Below are positions 8,357-16,467 of a stretch of DNA of 64,000 bases, piece after piece. A program made the translations under genes and the position numbers. Within the stretch, counting starts at the first letter, position 1, and each line of letters starts with the position of its first letter. Under the pieces are notes generated by a model. That model searched no databases. It was not told the DNA's origin and saw only the letters and a list, made by a program, of their open reading frames with translations. Source of the DNA: Desulfuromonas sp. (GTDB taxonomy: Bacteria > Desulfobacterota > Desulfuromonadia > Desulfuromonadales > BM103); NCBI GenBank assembly GCA_012026975.1, contig VEPG01000071.1, positions 37,153-101,152 of the forward strand. Reading direction: 5' to 3'.

Positions 8357-9007
8357 TTAGCCGCGATACTTGGGGTTAGTAAAGATAAATACTGATATGT
8401 TGCTTTTGCCGTTCATTAGCCTGCTGCTTCTGAGCACACCGTCTTGACGCATTCTTATAATAAGGTTCTTCCAGATATTTTTTCTTACCGATAGCGGGAC
8501 TTCAAGCATACCGCCTGGAACAACGGCCATCGGTAGCCACTGTACGAGTTTGGATTCGTCTTCAAGTTTATATGAATATTCTTTGCCATCCTGGGTTTTT
8601 ACTGTTGCTGTCAATATAAATTCATCTGTTACCCAAGACGGTATAATGTACAAGCTAAGGCCTGTTATTATGGCCGGGATCAGAGCTGCCGGATCACCTG
8701 CATTCACAAATTGCGCATCTATCGTGACTTCCCCATTTATACCAGAACCCCAAGTCGTAAAATAACCAGATTCTCTTATGGCATCGGCTAGTTCATTCTC
8801 AACAACAGCTCTTGCCAAGGGGTTGCTGCTTCTTCCAAACATTTCAGTTTCCGCAGAAAGTGAGTAAGAGACAGTTTTTTTCTTTTCTTCCTCACCCAAT
8901 GGAGGGAAAGAGTCGACCTGTGGCAGTTTGTTCCCAGGGAAACAGGCACATCCCTGGATAACAACAAACAATAAGCCCAATGAAATAAAGACTAATGATT
9001 TAAGCAT
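8357..9007 (-). CDS. Putative lipoprotein, unknown family
   Basis: The 216-residue product has a lipoprotein signal with lipobox VIQGC (Cys at about 20), so it should be lipid-anchored. The body is a mixed alpha/beta region with a hydrophobic stretch (about 105-125, PAALIPAIITGLSLYIIPSW) and no catalytic motif that I recognise. A similar layout (hydrophobic mid-section, stress-like lipoprotein) is seen in the next gene, suggesting two distantly related paralogs. Base composition is clearly AT-richer than the flanks. Stop and start lie inside the tRNA-Pro insertion array, consistent with acquired DNA. Confidence 0.6.
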   Translation of the reverse strand: MLKSLVFISLGLLFVVIQGCACFPGNKLPQVDSFPPLGEEEKKKTVSYSLSAETEMFGRSSNPLARAVVENELADAIRESGYFTTWGSGINGEVTIDAQFVNAGDPAALIPAIITGLSLYIIPSWVTDEFILTATVKTQDGKEYSYKLEDESKLVQWLPMAVVPGGMLEVPLSVRKNIWKNLIIRMRQDGVLRSSRLMNGKSNISVFIFTNPKYRG

Positions 9008-9031
9008 GCTACGTGCCTTTCGATATTGATT

Positions 9032-9748
9032 CTAAAGCGGCGCGTTAGGAGCGGCCATGACTGCGGCTGCTTTTTCTTGCTGGATTTTTTCTAAAGCGCC
9101 TGATTTTAAGATCCTTTCAATAACTTCCTGGGCGAGGTAGTCGCCAACGGGCCCTTTTATTTCTTGTTCTACCATTGGTGTTATATCGTCGTCGTAATTG
9201 ATAAAAACAAAACCACTAATAAGAGCGATTGCGCCGACTTCGAACCAACTAATTTCAGTCCACGTTCGACCTATATCAGATTGATTGACGTCAAGTTTTA
9301 TTGGAATGCTGAATGTATCTATTTTGCTGTTGTCAATTGTAGATAGAATGTCAATATCAACATTGTAGGTAGGATAGTATTGATATCCATTCCATGCAGG
9401 TGCCCAAACTAAAAATCCTGGAAAATTAATGAGAAAGTTTAGTCCTGAACCCTCATGCTTTGGGTGGATTGCTACATTTGTTATTATGTCGGCTTTCTTC
9501 CCACTGGCAGGGGCATAAGGATAAATTATGCTAGATGTGTGTTTTGATAAACTACTTGCCATACCAGTAACCAAAGTCTTTCCATCTTTATCGGAACTTG
9601 ACGTAGTCACGCCGATGGTTAAGTCTTTTGGAAGGCTTTTGAAAGAGGATGCTTGATATTCATGTAGATTGTTGATCTCCAGATGGTGCGAGCATCCAAA
9701 AATAAAACCTGACAAAATCAGCAGCAGAATCAGACGAAGTGTTTTCAT
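9032..9748 (-). CDS. Putative lipoprotein, unknown family
   Basis: The 238-residue product starts with a lipobox signal (FIFGC, Cys at about 19). The mature part includes LTIGVTTSSSDKDGKTL, a hydrophobic patch (NFLINFPGFLVWAPAW) and a second one (VGAIALISGFVFIN). No known fold is obvious. It lies 24 bases upstream of the lipoprotein gene at 8357 on the same strand and the pair is probably one transcript. Base composition is AT-rich compared with the rest of the window, supporting horizontal acquisition. Confidence 0.6.
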   Translation of the reverse strand: MKTLRLILLLILSGFIFGCSHHLEINNLHEYQASSFKSLPKDLTIGVTTSSSDKDGKTLVTGMASSLSKHTSSIIYPYAPASGKKADIITNVAIHPKHEGSGLNFLINFPGFLVWAPAWNGYQYYPTYNVDIDILSTIDNSKIDTFSIPIKLDVNQSDIGRTWTEISWFEVGAIALISGFVFINYDDDITPMVEQEIKGPVGDYLAQEVIERILKSGALEKIQQEKAAAVMAAPNAPL

Positions 9749-9950
9749 GTCTCCCCCTTGGTTAAACTAATACTAGTTTGGTGATTTATACATTAGCCCT
9801 AACAAATATTCACAAATGCAAGGCTATCTTCAATAGTAAATTTGTCAATAGTCATTGAATGATCCCGACAGGATTGATGCTACTCTTGATATTATTAGTC
9901 ATATCGAATTCATGGCACCTCAGTAGTGGACGGGAAGTTTACGCGTAGAT

Positions 9951-10046
9951 CGGAGGCAAAAAATATAAAGGCCACCTCGATTGAGGCGGCCTTGCTATAG
10001 ATGGTCGGGGCGAGAGGATTTGAACCTCCGGCCCCCTGCTCCCGAA
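9951..10046 (-). repeat. tRNA-Pro 3'-half remnant plus terminator, copy 1
   Basis: Bases 10002-10046 are identical to the 3' end of tRNA-Pro (12341 onward), from the CCA end through the T arm and variable loop to the anticodon loop (ending CCCGAA). Bases 9968-9993 are the associated terminator hairpin followed on the minus strand by a T-rich run. The match stops abruptly in the anticodon loop, the usual crossover place for tRNA-targeting integrases. It is not a functional tRNA. The rest of 9749-10075 holds no gene that I can support. Confidence 0.8.
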
Positions 10047-10075
10047 TTTGACGAATTGCCAACTCGAGAAGGTGA

Positions 10076-10621
10076 TCAATTGGTTGCTTGTGCCGCCTTA
10101 GTCAATTCCTTGATGGTTTCGTTGGCAAAAGCCTCGTAGAGCCAACTCATTCTGGCATCATCCTGCCCTCCGGCCAAGCCGCCTAGCGCATAGGCCGCGG
10201 AAACTTCGAATCTGTCCAGTTCTTTGCCGCTGTTGTCCTTGACAACGACATCTCCGGTTATGTGGTCATTACCTGCCATGAACCCCCACATGACCGCTGA
10301 AAAATTGCTGCGCACCCGGACATCCTTGATTTCGATGCCGAGCAGCGGCAAGGCACCACTGTTGTCTATTTTGATCAGAGACTTCGCTTCGAGGGCGCGC
10401 AGGAGTGTTTTCTTCAATACTTCAGCATCGAATTTGAGATTGTCTTCCAAGCTTTTTTTGCCCTCTTCCGTCATGGTTACGTCAAGAGATCCGACGGGTT
10501 TCTGGACTGAGCAACAAAATTTCTCCTCCGTGCTGGCTTTGGGCCTTGCTACTCCAGCAGAGCAGCCAATCAGCAGTAGGGACGCAAATGCCAGGACGAG
10601 AAACAATTTCAGTCTTTGCAT
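10076..10621 (-). CDS. Lipoprotein resembling DUF4410 family
   Basis: I place the start at 10621 because GGGGGA precedes that ATG and a clean lipoprotein signal follows (LLLIGC, Cys at about 20). The longer upstream frame adds residues unlike a signal. The mature 160 residues contain an alpha/beta unit with LPLLGIEIKDVRVRSNF, then FMAGNDHITGDVVVKDNSGK and a Gly-rich turn (GGLAGGQDD) before a closing helix. That order resembles DUF4410 lipoproteins; this is a judgement by eye. The gene sits between two tRNA-Pro remnants, so it is probably the cargo of one small insertion. Confidence 0.65.
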   Translation of the reverse strand: MQRLKLFLVLAFASLLLIGCSAGVARPKASTEEKFCCSVQKPVGSLDVTMTEEGKKSLEDNLKFDAEVLKKTLLRALEAKSLIKIDNSGALPLLGIEIKDVRVRSNFSAVMWGFMAGNDHITGDVVVKDNSGKELDRFEVSAAYALGGLAGGQDDARMSWLYEAFANETIKELTKAAQATN

Positions 10622-10701
10622 GATTTCCCCCTGTTCACAAGAGATATGCTTGATTTGGTAGCACAAATGCGGTCTACCGGCAAGCGGATTGCGGGCAAGT
10701 A

Positions 10702-10789
10702 GCCCGGAGAGCGAAAACACAAAGGCCGCCTCGATTGAGGCGGCCTTGCTATAGATGGTCGGGGCGAGAGGATTTGAACCTCCGGCCCC
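10702..10789 (-). repeat. tRNA-Pro 3'-end remnant plus terminator, copy 2
   Basis: Bases 10756-10789 repeat the CCA end and T arm of tRNA-Pro, and 10722-10747 repeat its terminator with perfect arms (AAGGCCGCCTC / GAGGCGGCCTT). The shared block starts at CCCGGAG and runs about 88 bases with few differences from 12287-12374. It ends before the anticodon loop, shorter than copy 1. The stop codon of the Rh channel gene lies 9 bases away. Confidence 0.8.
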
Positions 10790-10797
10790 GGTTTTAG

Positions 10798-11955
10798 TCA
10801 GCCCTCGGCAAACTCTTCCGTATCAAGATAGGCCTCGGTCCTGCGACCGGAGAGGGCGATGATCTTGCCGGAAAGGAGGCCGGAGACAGCAGCCAGAACG
10901 ATCGTGATGGCGATCCCGGTGAGTTGCGCGCCGGGGGCAATGCCGTTGACGACAAAGAGAGCCGTCAGACCGCCAAAGAGGCCGGGAAGACCGTGCAGAT
11001 AGAAAACGCCGCAGGTGTCGACCGCCTTGGTCAGTTCGGTAATTTTGGCCTGGATGACGGCAAAGCCAAAAGTGGAGAGCGCCCCGGCCAGGAGGCCGAT
11101 CAGAAAGGCTCCTCCCGGCGGAGCGAGATCGCAGACCGAACCGATGGCAACGCCCCCGGCCAGGGTTGCATTGGCGATGTCGGCCGCCGAGATCTTGCCA
11201 CGCAGTTTGACGCTGGCAAGATAGGTCGCCAGGGTCGATCCGCACAGGGCGAGGATCACGTTCACGGCGGTTTTCGGCACATCGGCCGGGGCAACCAGGG
11301 CGGCACAGAAACTGGGCCAGAAGACCCACAGGACCATGCTGCCGAGGAGCGAATAACGATCACTGGTGTCGTCGCATTCGATGGCGGCCGTATACTCGGT
11401 CGAGGTGGTCATGGTCATGGCGACCCCCAAGCCAAAGATGGCGCCGAAGGCATGAATGACGATGGAGCCGCCGGTGTCGACAAACTTGTGCACGAAACCG
11501 AGGCCGCCGTTCAGGACGAGCCATTCATTGAGGCAGTAGCAGGGAACAAAGAGGGCGCCAAGCAGGGGGTACTGGTACATCTTGAGTCGGCCAAGGACGG
11601 CGCCGGCACAGATGAGCAGACTGGCCGCGGCAAATTCGGCCAGGATCAGCTGATCGATGATCGATTCCGGGCCTCCGCACCCGATGCAGTTGTCTTTGAA
11701 GAAATAGAGGGGAATGGCGACGCTGACCAGCAGGTAGGTGGCGGTAATCGCCGACTTGCCATACTGTTTGACGAAGACCATCAGAAAACCGAAGCCGACC
11801 AGGAGCATGGCCATGATGTGAATGGCACGATTGTACTTCTGGACATCGGTCAGCTCAGTCAGGTTCGTGCCGGGGGATTCGCCGGCGCCGGCGATACCGC
11901 ACAGGGCCAGGACGAGCAGGGTGGAAAGCAGCAGAGCGTTACGGAAATTCTTCAT
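10798..11955 (-). CDS. Rh-type (Rhesus/Rh50-like) ammonium channel
   Basis: This 385-residue inner-membrane protein belongs to the Amt/Mep/Rh superfamily. It has an N-terminal signal-like helix and about eleven further hydrophobic segments. The Rh-side signatures are present: LVGFGFLMVFVKQYG in the first helices, HAFGAIFGLGVAM in the middle and DTCGVFYLHGLPGLFGGL near the end, split as DTCGVFYLHG and LPGLFGGL. The last contains the pore histidine. I chose the ATG at 11955 because GGAGG lies 8 bases upstream. It should conduct NH3/NH4+ across the inner membrane. No glnK neighbour is present, unlike most amtB genes. It lies within the tRNA-bounded array. Confidence 0.85.
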   Translation of the reverse strand: MKNFRNALLLSTLLVLALCGIAGAGESPGTNLTELTDVQKYNRAIHIMAMLLVGFGFLMVFVKQYGKSAITATYLLVSVAIPLYFFKDNCIGCGGPESIIDQLILAEFAAASLLICAGAVLGRLKMYQYPLLGALFVPCYCLNEWLVLNGGLGFVHKFVDTGGSIVIHAFGAIFGLGVAMTMTTSTEYTAAIECDDTSDRYSLLGSMVLWVFWPSFCAALVAPADVPKTAVNVILALCGSTLATYLASVKLRGKISAADIANATLAGGVAIGSVCDLAPPGGAFLIGLLAGALSTFGFAVIQAKITELTKAVDTCGVFYLHGLPGLFGGLTALFVVNGIAPGAQLTGIAITIVLAAVSGLLSGKIIALSGRRTEAYLDTEEFAEG

Positions 11956-12286
11956 TGAACCTCCTCGGGTAAGAAACAGTGATCCCTCTGTCAGGATTTT
12001 TCGGGGCCGACAGGTACAAAAAAGGTCAACCCTCAGCATCAACCGTGGATTGACCCGTCGCTGCATTTGCCGGCACCCGCAAATCCGCCCCATTGACGCC
12101 ATTGTCGATGAAGCGGTTGGGCTTTTGTTTATTCTCCTATAGCGTCGCCCCTATCAAGAAGTTTCAAGTAGTCATCGAGACCGGGCATTAAAATATAGCA
12201 TGCACGGCACCGCGTCAACGAGGAGCAGCTCGAAGCTCGTCGCAATCATTCTCTTTGGATGACGGCACCAAAGTGCCCCGGACCTG
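11956..12286. other. Intergenic region, no gene seen
   Basis: The 331 bases upstream of the Rh channel hold its ribosome site (GGAGG) and presumably its promoter, but I find no sigma-54 element, riboswitch or supported ORF. Its right end runs into the tRNA-Pro terminator. Confidence 0.4.
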
Positions 12287-12306
12287 GCCCGGAGGGAGAA
12301 AACACA

Positions 12307-12332
12307 AAGGCCGCCTCGATTGAGACGGCCTT
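12307..12332 (-). terminator. Terminator of tRNA-Pro
   Basis: Hairpin arms AAGGCCGTCTC and GAGGCGGCCTT (minus strand) follow the CCA end by 8 bases and are followed by TTGTGTTTT. One G-U pair replaces a G-C pair relative to the other copies. Confidence 0.8.
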
Positions 12333-12340
12333 GCTATAGA

Positions 12341-12417
12341 TGGTCGGGGCGAGAGGATTTGAACCTCCGGCCCCCTGCTCCCGAAGCAGGTGCGCTACCA
12401 GGCTGCGCTACGCCCCG
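12341..12417 (-). tRNA. tRNA-Pro (anticodon CGG)
   Basis: The 77-base minus-strand sequence folds as a full cloverleaf. The acceptor arms CGGGGCG and CGCCCCG pair perfectly, the D arm is GCGC...GCGC, and the anticodon stem CCTGC/GCAGG encloses TTCGGGA. The T arm GGAGG/CCTCT has the TTCAAAT loop (one G-T pair). CCA is encoded. The anticodon CGG reads CCG. Its 3' half is repeated at 10002-10046 and 10756-10789, so it has served as an integration target. Confidence 0.97.
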
Positions 12418-12485
12418 ACGTGGTTACCCGGAAACAACGGTGGGGATAGATAGCACGAACGGCGGCGAAAGGCAAGGGGTTTCAG

Positions 12486-12923
12486 TCACCGCCGGAACAC
12501 CAGCGCCGCCCCGGCCAGGAGCAGGCAGGCCCCCACGGCCCGCTTGGCGTCGAGGGGGACGGTCCGGAACCCGAACAGGCCATAATGATCGAGAAGGATG
12601 CCGGTTGTCAGTTGCGCGGCGATGGTGGCGGCCATGGCCGCGGTGGTGCCGATCCTGGGGACGATGATGATCGTCAGGGTGACGAAGAAGGCCCCCAGGA
12701 ACCCCCCGGTCAGTTCCCAGCCGCGGGCCTCGGTCAACCCCCGGAAGCTGCCGCGGCCGGCGACCAGGGCCACGATCAGCAGCGCCACGGTGCCGACGGC
12801 GAAGGAGACGGCGGAACTCTCCACCGCGCCGATCTTCTGGGCGAGCCGGCCGTTGATGGAGGGCTGGATGGCGACGGCGATGCCGCCCAGGAACATCAGA
12901 AGGAAAAATCCAAGTGAAGGCAT
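12486..12923 (-). CDS. YdcZ-family (DUF606) small DMT transporter
   Basis: This 145-residue protein has five hydrophobic segments and the pattern of the YdcZ/DUF606 branch of the drug/metabolite transporter superfamily. Features are an N-terminal helix with [17 protein letters not shown], a Gly-rich second unit ([20 protein letters not shown]) and a closing [10 protein letters not shown]. Such proteins are half-size and act as dimers or pairs, but no partner gene is adjacent. AGGAG precedes the ATG by 6 bases. Substrate unknown. Confidence 0.85.
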   Translation of the reverse strand: MPSLGFFLLMFLGGIAVAIQPSINGRLAQKIGAVESSAVSFAVGTVALLIVALVAGRGSFRGLTEARGWELTGGFLGAFFVTLTIIIVPRIGTTAAMAATIAAQLTTGILLDHYGLFGFRTVPLDAKRAVGACLLLAGAALVFRR

Positions 12924-12948
12924 GAGATCTCCTGCGGTTGACCGGCGG

Positions 12949-13806
12949 CTAGTCGAGCCCGACCCAGCGGGCGGTCGTTTCCTTCCCGCCCAGATTGTCC
13001 CAGCGCGAACCGATCAGCTGTTCGAGCACATCGAGGCGTTCGGCGGGGTGCGGATGGGTCTTGAACAGCAGCGCCAGTTGGTCGGCGTGGACATCGGCAC
13101 CGATCCGGTCGAGGACCGCCAGATAGGCGAAGGGGTCGTAGCCGACCCGGGCGGCGTACTGGATGCCGAGACGGTCGCAGGCAAACTCGGCGTCCTTGTC
13201 GAGGGAGCGGGCATACAGCTCCAGACCGCTGCCGGCCAGCTGCTGGGCGGTGGCGCTCTTGACCTTGCCGAGCAGGAATTCCTGGCCCAGTGCCAGCGCC
13301 CGCTGCTGCTGCAGCAGCCTGACGTAATGTCGCTCGTTGATGTGCACCATCTCGTGGCCGAGAATGCCGGCCAGTTCCGCCTCGTTGGCGAGCAGCCGGT
13401 AGAGGCCCCGGGTGACGAAGATGTAGCCGCCCGGCGCGGCAAAGGCGTTGATGTCGTCATTCTGGATGACGCCGAAGGTCCAGTTGAGTCCCGGCCGTGG
13501 TCCCTGTGACGCCAGGTAGCGGCCGACCTGGTTGACATAGCGCTGCAGCCGGTCGTTGTTCACCAGGGGATAGCCGGCCAGGAGGCGCCCGGCGATCTCG
13601 CGCCCCACCGCCTGTTCGTCGGCGTCGCTCAGCGTCCCGATCAGCGGCACCTGCCCGGGGCTCCCCGGCTGGGCGGCCGGCTGGCCGGGGGTCAGCACGC
13701 GGTTGAGTTCCGATTCGAGGAGGCCACCAAAGGGTGAGGTCTGTGCCGACTCGACGCAGGCCGACAGCAGGACGGCGAGGATGAGCAACCAGGCGGTGCG
13801 GATCAT
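12949..13806 (-). CDS. M48-family zinc metalloprotease, lipoprotein
   Basis: This 285-residue protein carries a lipoprotein signal (LLSAC, Cys17) and an M48 peptidase domain typical of periplasmic BepA/YfgC or LoiP-like proteases. Zinc ligands are His151 and His155 in HEMVH with catalytic Glu152; the third ligand is probably Glu207 in DKDAEFACD. It has no TPR tail, so it is shorter than BepA and closer to LoiP-like forms. The ATG at 13806 overlaps the stop of the SH3 protein by 4 bases (ATGA), showing translational coupling. It likely degrades misfolded envelope proteins. Confidence 0.9.
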   Translation of the reverse strand: MIRTAWLLILAVLLSACVESAQTSPFGGLLESELNRVLTPGQPAAQPGSPGQVPLIGTLSDADEQAVGREIAGRLLAGYPLVNNDRLQRYVNQVGRYLASQGPRPGLNWTFGVIQNDDINAFAAPGGYIFVTRGLYRLLANEAELAGILGHEMVHINERHYVRLLQQQRALALGQEFLLGKVKSATAQQLAGSGLELYARSLDKDAEFACDRLGIQYAARVGYDPFAYLAVLDRIGADVHADQLALLFKTHPHPAERLDVLEQLIGSRWDNLGGKETTARWVGLD

Positions 13807-14318
13807 GGCGTCCCTCCTTCCCCGGGAGCGGCCGCTACCGGCAGCGGCGGCACATTGCGCGGCCTGAGCCCGGCTTCCCGGGCCAGGCGTTCGGCCTCGG
13901 CCGGGGGCACCCGGAAGCGCTCGGCGGCGGCAATCGCCATTTCGCTGAAAGCGGCGGTTTTCAAAGTTTCCTCGCCGAGCCCGCGCACCCCGGTGGTGGT
14001 GACGATCTGCCCGGTGCCGGCGCGGCCGGTGGCAACCTGCGCCAGGCTGCCGGCGCTGACCGCCGACGCCGCGGCCGTGCGCCGGACACTGAGCATGCGC
14101 AGCCACCCGGTTTTGCCGGCGGCCTTGACCTGGTACCAGCTCCCCTCGCGCTTCTGGATGTCGACCGCCTGCCCGGCGGCCAGCTTGGTCAGCACCCTGG
14201 CATCGGCAAACGGTTTCTCGTACAGGTTGTCGGCCTTGCTGACCGTGGCGGGTTCGGCTAAACAGAACAGCGGCCAGGCCAGCAGGGCGGTCAGAGTCAG
14301 ACAAGTGATTTTGGTCAT
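13803..14318 (-). CDS. Secreted SH3b-domain protein
   Basis: The 171-residue product has a signal peptide (about 1-21) and then one bacterial SH3 domain (about 26-80; VSKADNLYEKPFADARVLTKL...WYQVKAAGKTGWLR). A low-complexity helix-rich tail ends in a proline-rich segment. SH3b domains bind peptidoglycan or act as adapters. It overlaps its neighbours by 4 bases on both sides, so it is co-translated with the CHASE2 protein and the M48 protease. The three probably act together at the envelope; the exact role is unknown. Confidence 0.85.
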   Translation of the reverse strand: MTKITCLTLTALLAWPLFCLAEPATVSKADNLYEKPFADARVLTKLAAGQAVDIQKREGSWYQVKAAGKTGWLRMLSVRRTAAASAVSAGSLAQVATGRAGTGQIVTTTGVRGLGEETLKTAAFSEMAIAAAERFRVPPAEAERLAREAGLRPRNVPPLPVAAAPGEGGTP

Positions 14319-16003
14319 GGTTGTGCTCCCTTGAGTTCTTGCAGGGCGGTCCCCAGCAAGGCCTGCCAGTCATGGGCGGCGCCGGCACCGAGATCGCCCT
14401 CGACCTGGCTGACCGACAGGCTTTCCCGGGGAAGAACGGTCACGAACGGTTTGACCCGCAGGAGCTCCGGCAAGGCGGCGGCCGTCGCCGCGGCTTCCTC
14501 GCGGATGGCCTGCCAGCGCGCCTCGTCGGTCCCTTCGTACAGCCAGCATAGCACCAGCGTATTCTCGAGCAAGCGCCACAGCCCCATCTGCCGACCGCTG
14601 AGCCATTCGGCGCTGGGGGCGTGCCGGCAGCGGGCCTGCAGCACGGCGGCGAGCTTCTGCAGGGCGGCCTCTTCGCGGGTGGGAAGCTCGAAGCGCAGGG
14701 CGAGCAGGCAGCCGCGCGCGCCGCCATGCTCCCCATGACGGCGCGCCACCACGCTCCGGTCCAGGGCGCGGGCCGTGGCAAAGGCATAGTAGCGGGCGAC
14801 GGAGTAGTAGGCAAAACCGAACATCACCGGGCCGGTGAGGTTGATATAGAGGTTGAAGAGGTTGATCGCCGCATAGGCGATGGCGATCAGCACAAACTGG
14901 GAGAGGCCGTAGATGCGGTCGAGCTTGCTGCTGGCGCCGTGGCGGTAGAAGGCCAAGGCGGTGGCCCAGAGAATCGCCAGGGTGACGAGCAGGTAGAGGA
15001 AACGGGCGTCGGGCACCCGCAGCCAGTCGCCGCGGCGCAGGTTGTCGATGGCCGTGGCGAGGATTTCGACGCCGGGGAACTGCCGGCTGACGGCGGTTGC
15101 CTTGATGTCGAACAGGCTTGGCGCGGTGGAGCCGATGATGACGATCTTGCCGGTGAACTCGTCGGCCGGCCGCTGCCGGTGCTCCTTCTGCAGGTCGGCA
15201 AGGACGTCGGCGAAGCTGACGTAGGGATAGCGGAACGGCGCGCCGCGCCAGTTGAGCAGCAGCCGGTCGGGGGCGGTGATCTCCGGCTTTTCGCCGCGGA
15301 CCACGGCCAGGGCCAGGGACGGAAGTTCAAAGCCCTGCTCGTTGCGGCGCAACGTGTATTCGCGGGCGATGCCGTCGTCGTCCGGCCAGATGTTGTTGAA
15401 GCCGAGCCGGCCGGAGGACTGCACGGCGGCGAAGTGCGGCAGGATCACGGCGATGGGCTTTTCCCCAATGCTGCCCGCGGTGGACTGTCGCACTCCCGGT
15501 ACCTTGCCGACCGGCAGAGAACTGGCGGCATCTTGGGCCGGATCGAGGCGCACCAGCGGGAACCAGGTATTGCCGGTCCGGGCGATGACTTCGTTGAAAT
15601 AGGCGTCGGAGTCCGGGTTGAAGATGTCCGGGTCGCTGAAGAGGATGTCGAAGACGATGGCCTTGGGACGCTGTGCCTCCACCTTTTCGACAAATTCCCC
15701 CAGCACCTGCCGGGGCCACGGCCAGCGGCCGTAGTCGCCGGCCATGGCGGCCAGCGATTTTTCATCGATGTCGACAATGACGATGTCCGGCGCCGGCTGC
15801 GCCACCACCAGTCGGTTGCGGACCATCATGTCGAAGGACTTCTGGCGCATGCCGACGATGTAGTTCGCCGAAACCGCATCGAGCAGAGCCAGCAGGGTGA
15901 AGATCGAGGCAATGTAAAGATTGTAATTCTGCTTGAGGCGGGTGCCGAGGCGATCGCCGGTCAGGACGATGAAGCGGCGCAGTCGGGAGAGCAGGGCGAG
16001 CAT
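14315..16003 (-). CDS. CHASE2-domain membrane protein without a recognised output domain
   Basis: The product has an N-terminal membrane helix (about 25-45) and a periplasmic CHASE2 domain (about 50-330). CHASE2 marks are FDILFSDPD, the N-terminal IVIVDIDEKSLA and the late GKIVIIGSTAPSLFDIKATAV block. Three further membrane helices follow, the usual CHASE2 architecture. The cytoplasmic end (about 415-560) should carry a cyclase or kinase, but I see no cyclase, GGDEF or kinase motif. Two ATGs are possible: 16003, used here, and 16054. Neither has a strong ribosome site. It heads the operon with the SH3b protein and M48 protease. Confidence 0.8.
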   Translation of the reverse strand: MLALLSRLRRFIVLTGDRLGTRLKQNYNLYIASIFTLLALLDAVSANYIVGMRQKSFDMMVRNRLVVAQPAPDIVIVDIDEKSLAAMAGDYGRWPWPRQVLGEFVEKVEAQRPKAIVFDILFSDPDIFNPDSDAYFNEVIARTGNTWFPLVRLDPAQDAASSLPVGKVPGVRQSTAGSIGEKPIAVILPHFAAVQSSGRLGFNNIWPDDDGIAREYTLRRNEQGFELPSLALAVVRGEKPEITAPDRLLLNWRGAPFRYPYVSFADVLADLQKEHRQRPADEFTGKIVIIGSTAPSLFDIKATAVSRQFPGVEILATAIDNLRRGDWLRVPDARFLYLLVTLAILWATALAFYRHGASSKLDRIYGLSQFVLIAIAYAAINLFNLYINLTGPVMFGFAYYSVARYYAFATARALDRSVVARRHGEHGGARGCLLALRFELPTREEAALQKLAAVLQARCRHAPSAEWLSGRQMGLWRLLENTLVLCWLYEGTDEARWQAIREEAAATAAALPELLRVKPFVTVLPRESLSVSQVEGDLGAGAAHDWQALLGTALQELKGAQP

Positions 16004-16197
16004 GACGATAATAATAGCAGAACTGGCGGCGGATGGTGACACCCTGTCGCGCATTGACCGGATCCGGTCCCGGGTTGCCGTGAAAATGCGTCGATTTTTC
16101 AGCGGGATCGATAGAACGTCATTTCAAACATTAAAACAATTTAAAATTCGTCAGTGATTCCGGTCGGGTTTTGCCGCAGTCAAGATATGTTAAAATA

Positions 16198-16212
16198 TGG
16201 CACATATGATGC
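16198..16212 (+). promoter_or_regulatory. Candidate sigma-54 (-24/-12) promoter
   Basis: TGGCACATATGATGC has GG and GC at the required 10-base separation and a full TGGCAC -24 box; the -12 box ATGC departs from TTGC by one base. It lies in non-coding DNA about 67 bases before the small membrane-protein gene at 16279. Confidence 0.45.
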
Positions 16213-16278
16213 AAAACATGAAATCGTTACGGTCGGCCGACGCCGATCCGACGCTTCCAGGCGAGAAAGGAGCTCCCC

Positions 16279-16467
16279 ATGTTCAGGCTTACCGCAACCA
16301 TCGGGGCAGTGCTGTTCTTCGGCAGCGGCTGGCTCTCCGGGGAGGTGGTCCCCCGCTTCACCCACTCGGCGGCGGATTACGTGCTGATGCCGCTGCTCGG
16401 CTATCTGGTCCTGATCGTCGCGGCACACTTCGCGGCGCGGCTGCTGCCCGAAACGGAAAAACCGTGA
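16279..16467 (+). CDS. Small two-helix membrane protein
   Basis: This 62-residue protein has AAGGAG 7 bases before its ATG, a strong ribosome site. Two hydrophobic segments (about 4-22 and 34-55) are separated by a charged loop (EVVPRFTHSAAD), and a short basic/acidic tail ends it. I know no family for it. It may be driven by the sigma-54-like element at 16198. Its short size and separate promoter suggest a regulatory or accessory membrane peptide. Confidence 0.7.
   Translation: MFRLTATIGAVLFFGSGWLSGEVVPRFTHSAADYVLMPLLGYLVLIVAAHFAARLLPETEKP

Noticed and set aside
9897-9925. A sigma-54 promoter from TGGCACCTCAGTAG
   Set aside because: The -12 box lacks GC at the required spacing.
10002-10789. 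Two extra tRNA-Pro genes
   Set aside because: Only 3' halves are present; the acceptor 5' strand, D arm and anticodon stem 5' strand are missing.
12949-14388. One long frame suggesting a fused 479-residue M48 protein
   Set aside because: Its first half is an out-of-frame reading of the SH3b gene; the protease has its own start and lipoprotein signal at 13806.
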